NCBI GenBank assembly: GCA_018388625.1 | Contig: CP074402.1 | Coordinates: forward strand, 5,146,001-5,210,000 | Direction: 5' to 3' | DNA: 64,000 nt | Origin: Nocardiopsis eucommiae | GTDB lineage: Bacteria; Actinomycetota; Actinomycetes; Streptosporangiales; Streptosporangiaceae | In this document: in pieces, positions 55,592 through 64,000 of the stretch | Position numbering within the stretch: the first letter of the stretch is position 1 | Layout: every line of letters starts with the position of its first letter | The notes under the pieces: generated by a model | The model's input: the letters and a program-made list of their open reading frames with translations, nothing else | Told to the model about the DNA's origin: nothing | Database searches by the model: none | Made by a program: the position numbers and the translations under genes

Positions 55592-55971
55592 CTACTTCTT
55601 GCCGGCCTTCTTCTTGCCGGCCACGGTCTTCTTCTTGCCCTTGCGGGTACGGGCGTTGGTCTGCGTGCGCTGACCGCGGACCGGAAGGCCACGACGGTGG
55701 CGAATGCCCTGGTAGCTGCCGATCTCCATCTTGCGACGGATGTCGGCCTGGACCTCGCGACGCAGGTCACCCTCGACCTGGTAGTTGGCGTCGATCCACT
55801 CGCGCAGCTTGACCAGGTCCTCTTCGGACAGCTGGTAGACGCGGGTGTTCCCGTCGACACCGGTGTTCTTCAGGGTTTCGAGGGCGCGGGTACGGCCAAC
55901 CCCGAAGACGTAAGTGAGAGCGATCTCCACCCGCTTGTCGCGGGGAGGTCAACGCCGGCAATACGTGCCAT
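55592..55971 (-). CDS. rpsM: 30S ribosomal protein S13
   Basis: 126 residues after repair. MARIAGVDLPRDKRVEIALT, the helix-turn region YVFGVGRTRALETL, REVQADIRRKMEIGSYQGIR, HRRGLPVRGQRTQTNARTRK and a lysine tail. The given sequence breaks after DLP: one base is missing in the G run 55942-55945 (strand as given). The gene is essential and single-copy in bacteria, so this break is evidence of a base-call error. ATG 55971. Confidence 0.95.
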
Positions 55972-56186
55972 GTGGGCGAGACTCCATCCATGCATATGCG
56001 GAGGTCTGACCCGTTCCATCCTCTCGTCGCCCAATCGACGAGGCCCCGGCCTCCGACCGGGGTTCTCCCCGCGCGTCCTCGACGGCGGGAGATCGGAACA
56101 GGTTTTCGTTGTTTCACTGCCCGGCGGGGGATCCTCCCCTACCGGGTCCTCGCTGTGCGGAAGCCGCGGCGAGCGAACCGGGGGTA

Positions 56187-56300
56187 CTAGCCCTGGCGCT
56201 GCTTGTGACGCGGGTCCGAGCAAATGACCATGATCCGACGGTTACGACGGATCACGCGGCACTTCGCGCAGATCTTCTTCACGCTCGGCTTGACCTTCAT
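56187..56300 (-). CDS. rpmJ: 50S ribosomal protein L36
   Basis: 37 residues: MKVKPSVKKICAKCRVIRRN then RRIMVICSDPRHKQRQG. It is the zinc-ribbon form of L36 (CxxC, then C and H). ATG 56300, stop TAG 56187. It sits between infA and rpsM as usual. Confidence 0.96.
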   Translation of the reverse strand: MKVKPSVKKICAKCRVIRRNRRIMVICSDPRHKQRQG

Positions 56301-56353
56301 GGTGACTCCGAACTCATCACATCACCAGTCTTGGGCCGTCGGCCCCTGACGGG

Positions 56354-56575
56354 CTACTTGTAGCGGTAAACGATGCGCCCGCGCGTGAGGTCGTACGGGC
56401 TCAGCTCCACGACGACGCGGTCGTCGGGGAGAATACGGATGTAGTTCATCCGCATCTTGCCGCTGATGTGGGCAAGGACCGTGTGCTTGTTGTCGAGCTC
56501 TACCTTGAACATAGCGTTGGGTAGCGACTCGACAACGGAACCCTCGATCTCGATGGCGCCGTCTTTCTTCGCCAT
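56354..56575 (-). CDS. infA: Translation initiation factor IF-1
   Basis: 73 residues of an OB-fold: MAKKDGAIEIEGSVVESLPN, AMFKVELDNKHTVLAHISGK, MRMNYIRILPDDRVVVELSP and YDLTRGRIVYRYK. ATG 56575 follows GGAGG. The 361-base gap upstream probably holds the promoter of the infA-rpmJ-rpsM-rpsK-rpoA-rplQ unit. Confidence 0.97.
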   Translation of the reverse strand: MAKKDGAIEIEGSVVESLPNAMFKVELDNKHTVLAHISGKMRMNYIRILPDDRVVVELSPYDLTRGRIVYRYK

Positions 56576-56936
56576 GTCCTCCACGCCTCGCTCATCAATT
56601 GGTTGATCATGACAACCCGACGCGACCCCAGTGGCCTCGCATGACGCGACAGCCCGGACGACCGGAGGATTCCTGGTCGCCAGAGCCTGAACACACTGGA
56701 AGCTCGGGCCAACTGCGAGAGAGCGTACGTCGAGTGGAATGACGTGGCACAAAGAAGGCAGACTGACCCAACAGCCCGCGTATGGGCAGTGACAGTCTAT
56801 CCCCTTCGGGCAAGTACTCCTAACCGAAGGGCACAGAACCCTACACCGTACGCCCCACGGGGCGAACCGGCGCGCGGAGCGCCCTGTTCCCGCCACCGGG
56901 GGCCGCCCGGACGGTGCCCGGCGGATCCGGCGGTTC
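56576..56936. other. Promoter region of the infA operon
   Basis: 361 bases between infA and the DUF1707 gene on the minus strand. A hairpin CCTTCGG/CCGAAGG lies near 56802-56826, where it could end the DUF1707 transcript. No gene is visible. Confidence 0.45.
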
Positions 56937-57380
56937 CTAGTCCTCGCCCTGCCCGCGCTGCGCGGCGAGCACCCCGAACGTCACGACGGACATCATGATC
57001 CCCCACGGGCCCAGGACCCACAGGAACCAGGGGTAGCTGGCCTCGGTGGTGAAGAACAGGATCAGCCAGATGAAGAAGCAGAGGAGGTTCACTCCACCGT
57101 AGAGGACCCACGGCACCATCAGGGCGGGGTCCCTCAGCCGCAGCGGCGGAGCCGCGGCGTCGGCCAGCGGAGCCCGGCCGACGTCGGCGAGATCGCGCTC
57201 GGGGAGGTCGCGGGTGACCAGGGCCAGTTCGTCCACGGTCCGGGACCGGTACACCTGGCTGAGGCGTTCGGTGAACTCCTCGTGGTCCAGACGCCCCTGG
57301 GCGAAGTGCTCCTGGAGGAGCCCCGCCACGCGGTCGCGTTCGGAGTCGGACGATCGCATCGAAGACACCGGGTCGGACAT
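56937..57380 (-). CDS. DUF1707 membrane protein with 2TM domain
   Basis: 147 residues. N-terminal DUF1707 domain: MRSSDSERDRVAGLLQEHFA, QGRLDHEEFTERLSQVYRSR, TVDELALVTRDLP. Then a linker and two membrane helices (WVLYGGVNLLCFFIWLILFF and WFLWVLGPWGIMMSVVTFGV). ATG 57380 follows GAGGTA. Function unknown; it lies inside the ribosomal gene block between map and infA, which are often direct neighbours, so it is an insertion into that order. Confidence 0.87.
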   Translation of the reverse strand: MSDPVSSMRSSDSERDRVAGLLQEHFAQGRLDHEEFTERLSQVYRSRTVDELALVTRDLPERDLADVGRAPLADAAAPPLRLRDPALMVPWVLYGGVNLLCFFIWLILFFTTEASYPWFLWVLGPWGIMMSVVTFGVLAAQRGQGED

Positions 57381-57469
57381 CGCGCGTACCTCGCCTCTCA
57401 CCCGTGGGGGTGGTCGCCACCCCCGCCGCTCCGACTGATCGCCGGAGGGCGTCGGGGGTGGGCCCGCCG

Positions 57470-58294
57470 TCACCAGGTCGGCTGGACGAGCCCCATCTGG
57501 GAGATTTTATCGCGGTTCGACTCACGCGCGGTCAGCACCATCGGGCCGTCCGCCGTGATCGCCACGGTGTGCTCGAAGTGGGCGGCGCGGCCACCGTCCC
57601 GGGTGACGACCGTCCAGCCGTCGTCCAGCTCCACCACGTCGTGCGAGCCGAGCGTGGTCATCGGCTCGATCGCCAGGCACATGCCCTCGACCAGCTTCTG
57701 ACCACGGCCCTTCTTGCCGTAGTTGAGAACGTGCGGATCCATGTGCATCTCGGTGCCGATGCCGTGACCGCCGTACTCGCGCACGTTGCCGTAGCCGCCG
57801 TTGGCCGAGATGTGGCCGCCGATCGCGAAACCGATGTCGCCCAGGCGTTTGCCCGGCCGCATCTGCGCGATCCCCAGCCACATGGACTCCTCGCAGACCT
57901 CCATCATCGCGAGGTCCTCGGGCCGGGCCTCCCCGACAGCGATGGTCACCGCGGAGTCGCCGTGCCAGCCGTCGAGGATGGCGCCGCAGTCGACGGAGAT
58001 GATGTCCCCGTCCGCCAGGACGCGCTCGGCGGTCGGGATGCCGTGCACGACCTCCTCGTTCACCGAGGCGCAGATCGAGCCCGGGAAGCCGTGGTAGCCC
58101 TTGAAGGACGGAACGGCCCCGGCGTCCCGGATGACCTTCTCGGCCACCGAGTCGAGTTCGAGGGTGGACACTCCGGGCCGCACCGCGGCCCGGAGGGTGT
58201 CCAGGGCGCGGGCCACGACCTGACCCGCCGCCCTCATCTTGGCGATCTGTTCCGGCGTCTTGATCTGCACGCCCGAGCCACCTCTGGGAGACAT
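57470..58294 (-). CDS. map: Methionine aminopeptidase, type I
   Basis: Removes the initiator methionine. 274 residues. Metal ligands are in VDCGAILDGWHGDSAVTIAV (two Asp), EYGGHGIGTEMH (His), CLAIEPM (Glu) and FEHTVAI (Glu). The start region is PEQIAKMRAAGQVVARALDT. ATG 58294 overlaps the adk stop (TGATG), so the two are coupled. Confidence 0.96.
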   Translation of the reverse strand: MSPRGGSGVQIKTPEQIAKMRAAGQVVARALDTLRAAVRPGVSTLELDSVAEKVIRDAGAVPSFKGYHGFPGSICASVNEEVVHGIPTAERVLADGDIISVDCGAILDGWHGDSAVTIAVGEARPEDLAMMEVCEESMWLGIAQMRPGKRLGDIGFAIGGHISANGGYGNVREYGGHGIGTEMHMDPHVLNYGKKGRGQKLVEGMCLAIEPMTTLGSHDVVELDDGWTVVTRDGGRAAHFEHTVAITADGPMVLTARESNRDKISQMGLVQPTW

Positions 58295-58953
58295 CAGACC
58301 GCCGACCGCTTCTCCTCGATGGCGGCCTTCGCGCGGGCCGTCACCTCCGCCACGGGGCCCGTGGCGGCGATGGTGGCCAGCAGGCCCTCACCGGTGTAGA
58401 ACTCGACCAGCGGAGCCGTCTGCTCGCGGTAGACCTTCAGGCGGTGCCTGATGGTCTCCTCACGGTCGTCCTCACGCTGGTACAGCGCGGCACCCTCGTT
58501 GTCGCACGTGCCCTCGACCTTCGGGGCGTCGTACTCCACGTGGTACACGCGGCCGCACTCGGGGCAGGAACGACGACCCGAGAGGCGCTTGACGACCTCC
58601 TCCTCGTCGACCCGCAGCTCCAGGACGACGTCCAGCTGGGTCCCGAGGTCCGCGAGCATGCCCTGGAGCGTCTCGGCCTGGGGGACGTTGCGGGGGAACC
58701 CGTCCAGCAGGAAACCACCCGCCGCGTCGTCCTGGGCCAGCCGGTCCTTGACCATGGCGTTGGTGACCTCGTCGGGGACGAGGTCGCCGCGGTCCATGAA
58801 CTCCTTGGCCTTCTTGCCGAGTTCGGTACCACCGCTGACGTTGGCCCGGAAGATGTCACCGGTGGACACCTTCGGGATCGACAGCTCTTCCGCGAGGATC
58901 TGGGCCTGGGTGCCCTTGCCGGCCCCAGGCGGCCCCACCAATACTGCACGCAT
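58294..58953 (-). CDS. adk: Adenylate kinase
   Basis: 219 residues. P-loop VLVGPPGAGKGTQAQILAEE, VSTGDIFRANV, GFLLDGFPRNVPQAETLQGM, and a long LID with three zinc-type cysteines (RRSCPECGRVYHVEY and GTCDNEGAAL; the fourth ligand is Asp). ATG 58953 directly follows the secY stop. Confidence 0.97.
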   Translation of the reverse strand: MRAVLVGPPGAGKGTQAQILAEELSIPKVSTGDIFRANVSGGTELGKKAKEFMDRGDLVPDEVTNAMVKDRLAQDDAAGGFLLDGFPRNVPQAETLQGMLADLGTQLDVVLELRVDEEEVVKRLSGRRSCPECGRVYHVEYDAPKVEGTCDNEGAALYQREDDREETIRHRLKVYREQTAPLVEFYTGEGLLATIAATGPVAEVTARAKAAIEEKRSAV

Positions 58954-60266
58954 TTATCGCAGAAAACCTTCGTAGTTCCTCTGCTGGAGGTGACTCTCGA
59001 TCTGCTTCACCGTGTCCAGCCCGACACCCACCATGATCAGGATGCTCGTCCCGCCGAAGGGAAGTTCATGTCGGCACCGGTGGCGCCGAGAGCGACCATG
59101 GGCAGGAGAGCGATCACACCCAGGTACAGCGAACCGGGGGTCGTCAGACGAGTCAGGACGTAGTCCAGGTACTCGGCGGTCGGACGCCCCGGACGGATAC
59201 CCGGGATAAACCCACCGTACTTCTTCATGTTGTCGGCGACTTCAGTGGGGTTGAACGTAATCGCCACGTAGAAGAACGCGAAGCCGACGATCATGACGAA
59301 GAAGGTCGCCATGTAGACGGGGTGGGTGCCCGTGAGGAAGTAGGTCTGGAAGAACTGCGCCACCGGGTGGGTGGAGTCCTGTCCGATCAGACCGACGACC
59401 AGCTGGGGGAGGTACAGCAGGGAGGAGGCGAAGATCACGGGGATGATGCCCGCCTGGTTGACCTTCAGGGGGATGTAGGTCGAGCTGCCGCCGTACATAC
59501 GACGACCCACCATGCGCTTCGCGTACTGCACCGGGATACGGCGCTGCGCCTGCTCCATGAACACCACGGCGGTGATCAGGGCCAGACCGGCGAGGCAGAT
59601 GATGATGAAGATCCAGACCGACCGCTCCTCGTAGAGGCCCATGATCGAGGAGGGGAACATCGCGATGACCTGGGTGAAGATCAGCAGCGACATACCGTTG
59701 CCGACACCGCGCTCGGTGATCAGCTCACCCATCCACATGATGATCGCGGTGCCCGCGGTCATCACGAAGACGATCGTCACCATGGTGAGGATGTCCTGGT
59801 TGGGCATGTAGACCGACGGGTCGATCGAGTTCTGGAAGAGGGCGCCGGTGCGGGCCATGGCCACGATGGAGGTGGCCTGGAGCACGGCGAGCATGAGGGT
59901 CAGATAGCGGGTGTACTGCGTGATCTTGCTCTGTCCGGCCTGGCCCTCCTTCTTGAGGGCCTCCAGACGCGGGATCACGACGGTGAGCAGGTTGATGATG
60001 ATGCTCGCGGTGATGTACGGCATGACCCCGAGCGCGAACACCGCCAGCTGAAGCAGGGCGCCGCCACTGAACAGGTTCACCAACGCGTAGACACCGGACT
60101 GGTCCTGCGCGGTGATGAAGTCCATCTGCTCCCGGATCGCCGCCGAGTCGATGCCCGGAGCGGGAATCACCGAGCCCAGCCGGAAGATCGTCAGGATGAA
60201 CAGTGTGAACAGCAGCTTATTGCGCAGGTCGGGCGTGCGGAATGCACGAACGAACGCACCTAGCAC
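58954..60266 (-). CDS. secY: Preprotein translocase subunit SecY
   Basis: Channel subunit of the Sec translocon, 437 residues after repair, ten membrane helices. Plug region: LGSVIPAPGIDSAAIREQ; other landmarks are TRYLTLMLAVLQATSIVAMA and NGMSLLIFTQVIAMFPSSIM; QAQRRIPVQYAKRMVGRRMY lies in the cytosolic loop that binds SecA or the ribosome. The frame breaks near the end at the G run 59059-59061: with one added base NFPFGGTSILIMVGVGLDTV continues to TAA 58954. GTG 60266 follows GAGGAGA. Confidence 0.95.
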
Positions 60267-60477
60267 GTCTCCTCCTGCGCGGCTTCGGCGGCGGAACGGG
60301 TTCCAGACATCGCGGCCGATCCTGAATCGTCGTAGAACGTCAGCGCCGGGCCTGTCGCCCGGAGCTCGGAAGTACTCACATTACGTCAAGCGGGGAGCTC
60401 AAACAGATGGCACTGTAACAGTCATCACCTGACGCGAGGTGTCGTGAGTCATAACGATCAACACTCACAACACGTGA

Positions 60478-60522
60478 GGGCGCCCGCCAACAGGACCTTT
60501 CGGACCTGCCGGGCGGGCGCCC
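60478..60522 (-). terminator. Hairpin between rplO and secY
   Basis: GGGCGCCCGCC / GGCGGGCGCCC, 11 bp with a 23-base loop, in the 280-base gap between rplO and secY. It may attenuate the spc transcript, with a new promoter for secY-adk-map downstream. Confidence 0.55.
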
Positions 60523-60546
60523 CCAGTACGCATCGTAGGGAAACCC

Positions 60547-61011
60547 CTACAGCTCGGTGACAGTGCCACCGGCGGCGGTGATCTTCTCCTTCGCGGAGCC
60601 GGAGAACGCGTTGGCGCTCACCTGCACGGCGACGGTGATCTCACCCGTACCCAGCACCTTGACGAGCTGGTTCTTGCGAACCGCGCCCTTGGCGACCAGG
60701 CCCTCGACGGTGACCTCGCCACCCTCGGGGTAGAGCTCGCTCAGCTTGTCCAGGTTGACGACCTGGTAGGTCGTCTTGAACCGGGCGTTGCTGAAGCCCT
60801 TGAGCTTCGGGATCCGGCGGATGAGGGGCATCTGCCCACCCTCGAAGCCGGGACGAACGGTGTTACGAGCCTTGGTGCCCTTGGTACCGCGACCAGCGGT
60901 CTTACCCTTGGAAGCCTCGCCGCGACCCTTGCGGATCTTGGCCTTGTTGCTACCCGGGGCGGGACGCAGGTGGTGCAGCTTGAGCAGCTCGTCGGGGTTG
61001 TAGTCGCTCAT
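60547..61011 (-). CDS. rplO: 50S ribosomal protein L15
   Basis: 154 residues. LKLHHLRPAPGSNKAKIRKG, RGEASKGKTAGRGTKGTKAR, FEGGQMPLIRRIPKLKGF and the end ITAAGGTVTEL. ATG 61011 overlaps the rpmD stop by four bases. Confidence 0.97.
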   Translation of the reverse strand: MSDYNPDELLKLHHLRPAPGSNKAKIRKGRGEASKGKTAGRGTKGTKARNTVRPGFEGGQMPLIRRIPKLKGFSNARFKTTYQVVNLDKLSELYPEGGEVTVEGLVAKGAVRKNQLVKVLGTGEITVAVQVSANAFSGSAKEKITAAGGTVTEL

Positions 61012-61193
61012 TCTGCGACCTCCTCGACAGTGACGAGGTGCGAGACGATCGTGATCTGCCCGCGAACCTCGGGGCGGTCCTCGCGCACGGTGGACTTACC
61101 GATCCGGCCCAGGCCCAGCGACTGGAGAGCAGCGTGCTGCTTCTCCTTGCCGCCGATCTTGGAGCGGGTCTGCGTGATCTTGATCTTGGCCAT
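61008..61193 (-). CDS. rpmD: 50S ribosomal protein L30
   Basis: 61 residues: MAKIKITQTRSKIGGKEKQH, LQSLGLGRIGKSTVREDRPE, VRGQITIVSHLVTVEEV. ATG 61193, two bases after the rpsE stop; its own stop overlaps rplO (ATGA). Confidence 0.97.
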   Translation of the reverse strand: MAKIKITQTRSKIGGKEKQHAALQSLGLGRIGKSTVREDRPEVRGQITIVSHLVTVEEVAE

Positions 61194-61195
61194 GA

Positions 61196-61798
61196 TCAGG
61201 CTCCTGCCTTCGCCTCAGAGCGAGCGCGCAGCATGGCAGCCGGGGCCACATCCTCGATCGGCAGACCACGGCGGGCCGCGATCTCCTCGGGCTGGTTGAG
61301 ACCCTTGAGCGCCGCCACCGTGGCGTGCACGATGTTCAGCGGGTTGGACGAACCGAGCGACTTGCTCAGGACGTCGTGGATGCCGGCGCACTCCAGGACG
61401 GCGCGCACGGGGCCACCGGCGATGACGCCGGTACCCGGGGCGGCCGGACGGAGCAGGACGACGCCAGCGGCTTCCTCGCCCTGGACCCGGTGCACGATGG
61501 TGCCCTGGATGCGGGGGACGCGGAAGAAGTTCCTCTTCGCGGCCTCCACGCCCTTGGCGATCGCGGCCGGAACTTCCTTGGCCTTGCCGTAACCGACGCC
61601 CACCATGCCGTTGCCGTCACCGACGACGACGAGAGCGGTGAAGGAGAAGCGACGGCCGCCCTTGACGACCTTCGCGACCCGGTTGATGGTCACGACCTTC
61701 TCGATGTAGGAGACACCCTTGTCTGCGGCGCCGCCGCGGCGATCGTCACGGCGATCACGCCGCTCGCCACCGGCGCCGCGCCGCGGTGCTGCAGCCAT
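61196..61798 (-). CDS. rpsE: 30S ribosomal protein S5
   Basis: 200 residues. An Arg/Gly N-terminus, then SYIEKVVTINRVAKVVKGGR, VGDGNGMVGVGYGKAKEVPA, GVVLLRPAAPGTGVIAGGPV and VLECAGIHDVLSKSLGSSNP. ATG 61798. No frame change. Confidence 0.97.
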   Translation of the reverse strand: MAAAPRRGAGGERRDRRDDRRGGAADKGVSYIEKVVTINRVAKVVKGGRRFSFTALVVVGDGNGMVGVGYGKAKEVPAAIAKGVEAAKRNFFRVPRIQGTIVHRVQGEEAAGVVLLRPAAPGTGVIAGGPVRAVLECAGIHDVLSKSLGSSNPLNIVHATVAALKGLNQPEEIAARRGLPIEDVAPAAMLRARSEAKAGA

Positions 61799-61849
61799 CA
61801 GTGATTCCTCTTCTCGTGCTTGTTCTTGGCCAGTACAGAGGTCATCGAA

Positions 61850-62230
61850 CTAGAACTCCAGCCCGCCCTCGCGCGCCGCGTCGGCGAGCTTGGCGATACG
61901 ACCGGCGTACCGGTTACCACCGCGGTCGAAGACGACCTGGGTGATACCGGCGTCCTTCGCGCGCTGCGCGACGAGCTCACCGACCTTGACGGACTTGTCG
62001 GACTTCGTGCCCTCGGCACCCCGCACGTCGGTCTCGACGCTGGAGGCGGCGACCAGGGTGTGACCCTTGGAGTCGTCGATCACCTGCGCGACGATGTGCT
62101 TGGAGGAGCGGAACACGGCCAGACGCGGACGCTCACTGGTGCCCACGACCTTCTTGCGGACCCGGAACTGCCGGCGCTTGCGGGAGGTGGTCGCCTTCGC
62201 GGTGCGCTTACGGCTCACGGTGATGCCCAT
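61850..62230 (-). CDS. rplR: 50S ribosomal protein L18
   Basis: 126 residues. RRQFRVRKKVVGTSERPRLA, VFRSSKHIVAQVIDDSKGHT and VVFDRGGNRYAGRIAKLADA are the 5S-rRNA-binding family core. ATG 62230, two bases after rplF. Confidence 0.97.
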   Translation of the reverse strand: MGITVSRKRTAKATTSRKRRQFRVRKKVVGTSERPRLAVFRSSKHIVAQVIDDSKGHTLVAASSVETDVRGAEGTKSDKSVKVGELVAQRAKDAGITQVVFDRGGNRYAGRIAKLADAAREGGLEF

Positions 62231-62232
62231 GC

Positions 62233-62768
62233 CTACTTACCAGCCTTTCCGGCCTTGCGGCGGATGTGCTCACCCTTGTACCGCACGCCCTTGGCCTTGT
62301 ACGGGTCAGGCTTGCGCAGACCACGGATGTTCGCGGCGACCTGGCCCACCAGCTGCTTGTCGATGCCCTCGACGTGGAGGATGGTCGGCTTCTCCACGCG
62401 GAAGGTGATGCCCTCGGGGGCTCGATGACCACCGGGTGGCTGAAGCCCAGCGAGAACTCCAGGTTGGAGCCGCGGGCCTGGACGCGGTAACCCACGCCGT
62501 GGATCTCCAGCGTCTTGGCGTAGCCCTTGGAGACACCCTCGACGAGGTTGGCGATCAGCGCACGGGTCAGACCGTGCAGCGACCGGTTCTCCGGCTTGTC
62601 GTCAGGACGAGCGACCGTGACGATACCGTCCTCGAAGGAGACGGTGATCGGCTCGGCGATCGTGTGCTTGAGTTCGCCCTTCGGCCCCTTGACAGTGACG
62701 TCTTGCCCGTTAATCGTGACTTCGACGCCCTTGGGGACCGAGAGCGGCAGTCGACCGATTCGCGACAT
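62233..62768 (-). CDS. rplF: 50S ribosomal protein L6
   Basis: 178 residues after repair. MSRIGRLPLSVPKGVEVTIN, RSLHGLTRALIANLVEGVSK, YAKTLEIHGVGYRVQARGSN, then after the break GITFRVEKPTILHVEGIDKQ, NIRGLRKPDPYKAKGVRYKG. The break is at the G run 62416-62420: one missing base between IEPP and EGITF. The gene is essential, so a sequencing error is the likely cause. ATG 62768. Confidence 0.95.
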
Positions 62769-62785
62769 GCTTCAGTCTCTCCCTA

Positions 62786-63184
62786 TTACCAGACGTAAGC
62801 GAGGACTTCGCCGCCCACGCCACGCTTCTTGGCCTGCTTGTCAGTCATCAGGCCACCGGACGTCGAAATGATCGCCACACCGAGGCCACCCAGCACGCGC
62901 GGAAGGTTCTCCTTCTTCGCGTACACCCGGAGACCGGGCTTGGACACCCGGCGGATTCCCGCGATGGAACGCTCACGGGTGGGGCCGTACTTCAGGTCGA
63001 GGACGAGGCTCTGGCCCACGGGGGCCTCCTCGGTCCGCCAGCCCTGAATGAAGCCCTCCTGCTGGAGGATCTCGGCGATGTGCGCCTTGATCTTGGAATA
63101 CGGCATCGTCACGGTGTCGTGGTACGCCGAGTTCGCGTTACGCAGACGCGTCAGCATGTCTGCGATCGGGTCGGTCATCGTCAT
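62786..63184 (-). CDS. rpsH: 30S ribosomal protein S8
   Basis: 132 residues. MTMTDPIADMLTRLRNANSA, YHDTVTMPYSKIKAHIAEIL, RVYAKKENLPRVLGGLGVAI and ISTSGGLMTDKQAKKRGVGG. ATG 63184 is preferred over 63178 because the family often starts MTMTDP. The 268-base gap to rpsN is longer than usual in this operon; I see nothing else in it. Confidence 0.97.
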   Translation of the reverse strand: MTMTDPIADMLTRLRNANSAYHDTVTMPYSKIKAHIAEILQQEGFIQGWRTEEAPVGQSLVLDLKYGPTRERSIAGIRRVSKPGLRVYAKKENLPRVLGGLGVAIISTSGGLMTDKQAKKRGVGGEVLAYVW

Positions 63185-63452
63185 GGCCGACTGGCCCTTC
63201 CTCACCGCGGTTTCCGAGTGCGGGCTTTCCCAGAGCCTGCCTCTCGTCGGGGTTGCCCCCGGAGAGTGCACAAACGGACCTTCGGCGTGGTCGTGGGCAC
63301 CGCGGTCCCTCCCGGGACTGCCGTGCCCTGTTGAATGGATGTAGCTGGTCCGTGCTCCGCCAGGAGGCGGCCACGGGCACTGCTTCGTACCACCGTCAGG
63401 TGGCGTTTCGGGGGCCGACCGCGCTAGCGCGCAGGGTCGGCCCCACCGGAAA

Positions 63453-63638
63453 CTACCAGCTCGACTTGGTGATACCGGGCAGCTCGCCCTTGTGGGCCAT
63501 CTCGCGGAAGCAGATACGGCACAGGCCGAACTTCCGGAAGACGGCGCGGGGGCGGCCGCACCGCGAGCATCGAGTATACGCACGAACGCCGAACTTCGGC
63601 TTCCGCTGCGCCTTGGCGATCAGGGACTTCTTAGCCAT
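63453..63638 (-). CDS. rpsN: 30S ribosomal protein S14, zinc type
   Basis: 61 residues: MAKKSLIAKAQRKPKFGVRA, YTRCSRCGRPRAVFRKFGLC, RICFREMAHKGELPGITKSS, W. The CxxC/CxxC pair shows the zinc-binding form (also called rpsZ). ATG 63638, 13 bases after the rplE stop. Confidence 0.96.
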   Translation of the reverse strand: MAKKSLIAKAQRKPKFGVRAYTRCSRCGRPRAVFRKFGLCRICFREMAHKGELPGITKSSW

Positions 63639-63651
63639 CTGTGGTAACCCC

Positions 63652-64000
63652 TCAGGCTTCCTTGAACGGGAAACCGAGCCGCTTGAGCAGGCTGCGGCCG
63701 TGTTCGTCGGTGGTCGCCGTCGTGACAACCGTGATGTCCATCCCACGCTGGCGGTCGACCTTGTCCGGGTCGACCTCGTGGAACATGACCTGCTCGGTCA
63801 GACCGAAGGTGTAGTTGCCGTTCCCGTCGAACTGCTTCGGGGAAAGGCCACGGAAGTCCCTGATCCGGGGCAGGGCCAGCGAGAGCAGCCGGTCGAGGAA
63901 CTCCCACATCCGGTCGCCGCGCAGCGTGACGCTGGCGCCGATCGGCTGACCCTCGCGCAGCTTGAACTGCGCGATGGAGTTCCGGGCACGGTTGATCTTC
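63652..64000 (-). CDS. rplE: 50S ribosomal protein L5, 3' part
   Basis: C-terminal 115 residues of L5; the start lies beyond the window. Visible: QFKLREGQPIGASVTLRGDR, MWEFLDRLLSLALPRIRDFR, GLSPKQFDGNGNYTFGLTEQ and TTATTDEHGRSLLKRLGFPF. First gene seen of the spc segment. Confidence 0.96.
   Translation of the reverse strand, partial: KINRARNSIAQFKLREGQPIGASVTLRGDRMWEFLDRLLSLALPRIRDFRGLSPKQFDGNGNYTFGLTEQVMFHEVDPDKVDRQRGMDITVVTTATTDEHGRSLLKRLGFPFKEA

Overview
The window is a high-GC actinobacterial chromosome. The gene content (spc/alpha ribosomal operons ordered as in streptomycetes, with no rpsD between rpsK and rpoA; DUF397, DUF418 and DUF1707 proteins; LuxR-type two-component systems; GTG/TTG starts) suggests a Nocardiopsis-like or related filamentous actinomycete. 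That placement is inference; no rRNA gene or phylogenetic test is available here.

A property of the sequence must be known before reading it. About 35 genes or gene parts change frame at runs of G or C, nearly always as if one base were missing. This includes the essential genes rpsM, secY and rplF. I therefore treat the frame changes as base-call deletions and annotate the repaired full-length genes, stating where each repair falls.

Layout. 1-19.5 kb: accessory and regulatory genes (two AraC paralogues, a secreted I36-type inhibitor, a tandem DUF6924 protein, a probable polyamine/aminoaldehyde oxidation pair, an ArsR/old-yellow-enzyme divergon, a two-component system, a TetR-DrrA-DrrB-like exporter operon with a 22-bp palindromic operator, an orphan response regulator, and a DUF4352 membrane protein). 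19.8-24.9 kb: a reductive pyrimidine or hydantoin catabolic operon (ureidopropionase, dihydropyrimidinase, flavin-type oxidoreductase, NCS1 transporter). 25.4-28.9 kb: a TarI/TarJ-like fusion and a CDP-glycerol-type polymerase for a cell-wall polymer.

29.0-39.7 kb: a compact siphophage-tail locus. On the minus strand run tape measure, distal tail protein, H-lectin tail protein, tail-tip protein, beta-helix tailspike, tail terminator, tail tube and two tail-assembly chaperones. A zinc-finger/HTH phage-type gene and an XRE regulator sit beside it. There is no capsid, portal, terminase, integrase or lysis gene, and the order is a circular permutation of the canonical tail module. This is the most interesting object in the window: a candidate domesticated, flexible-tail (F-type tailocin-like) particle lying between two groups of cell-envelope glycan genes.

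40.2-43.4 kb: an envelope acyltransferase and a DUF6716-type glycosyltransferase. 43.5-47 kb: fatty-acyl enzymes, a Uma2 nuclease-fold protein and a ROK kinase. 47.3 kb to the end: glmM, rpsI-rplM, a proline-rich membrane protein, truA, then (minus strand) rplQ, rpoA, rpsK, rpsM, rpmJ, infA, a DUF1707 gene, map, adk, secY, rplO, rpmD, rpsE, rplR, rplF, rpsH, rpsN and the 3' part of rplE.
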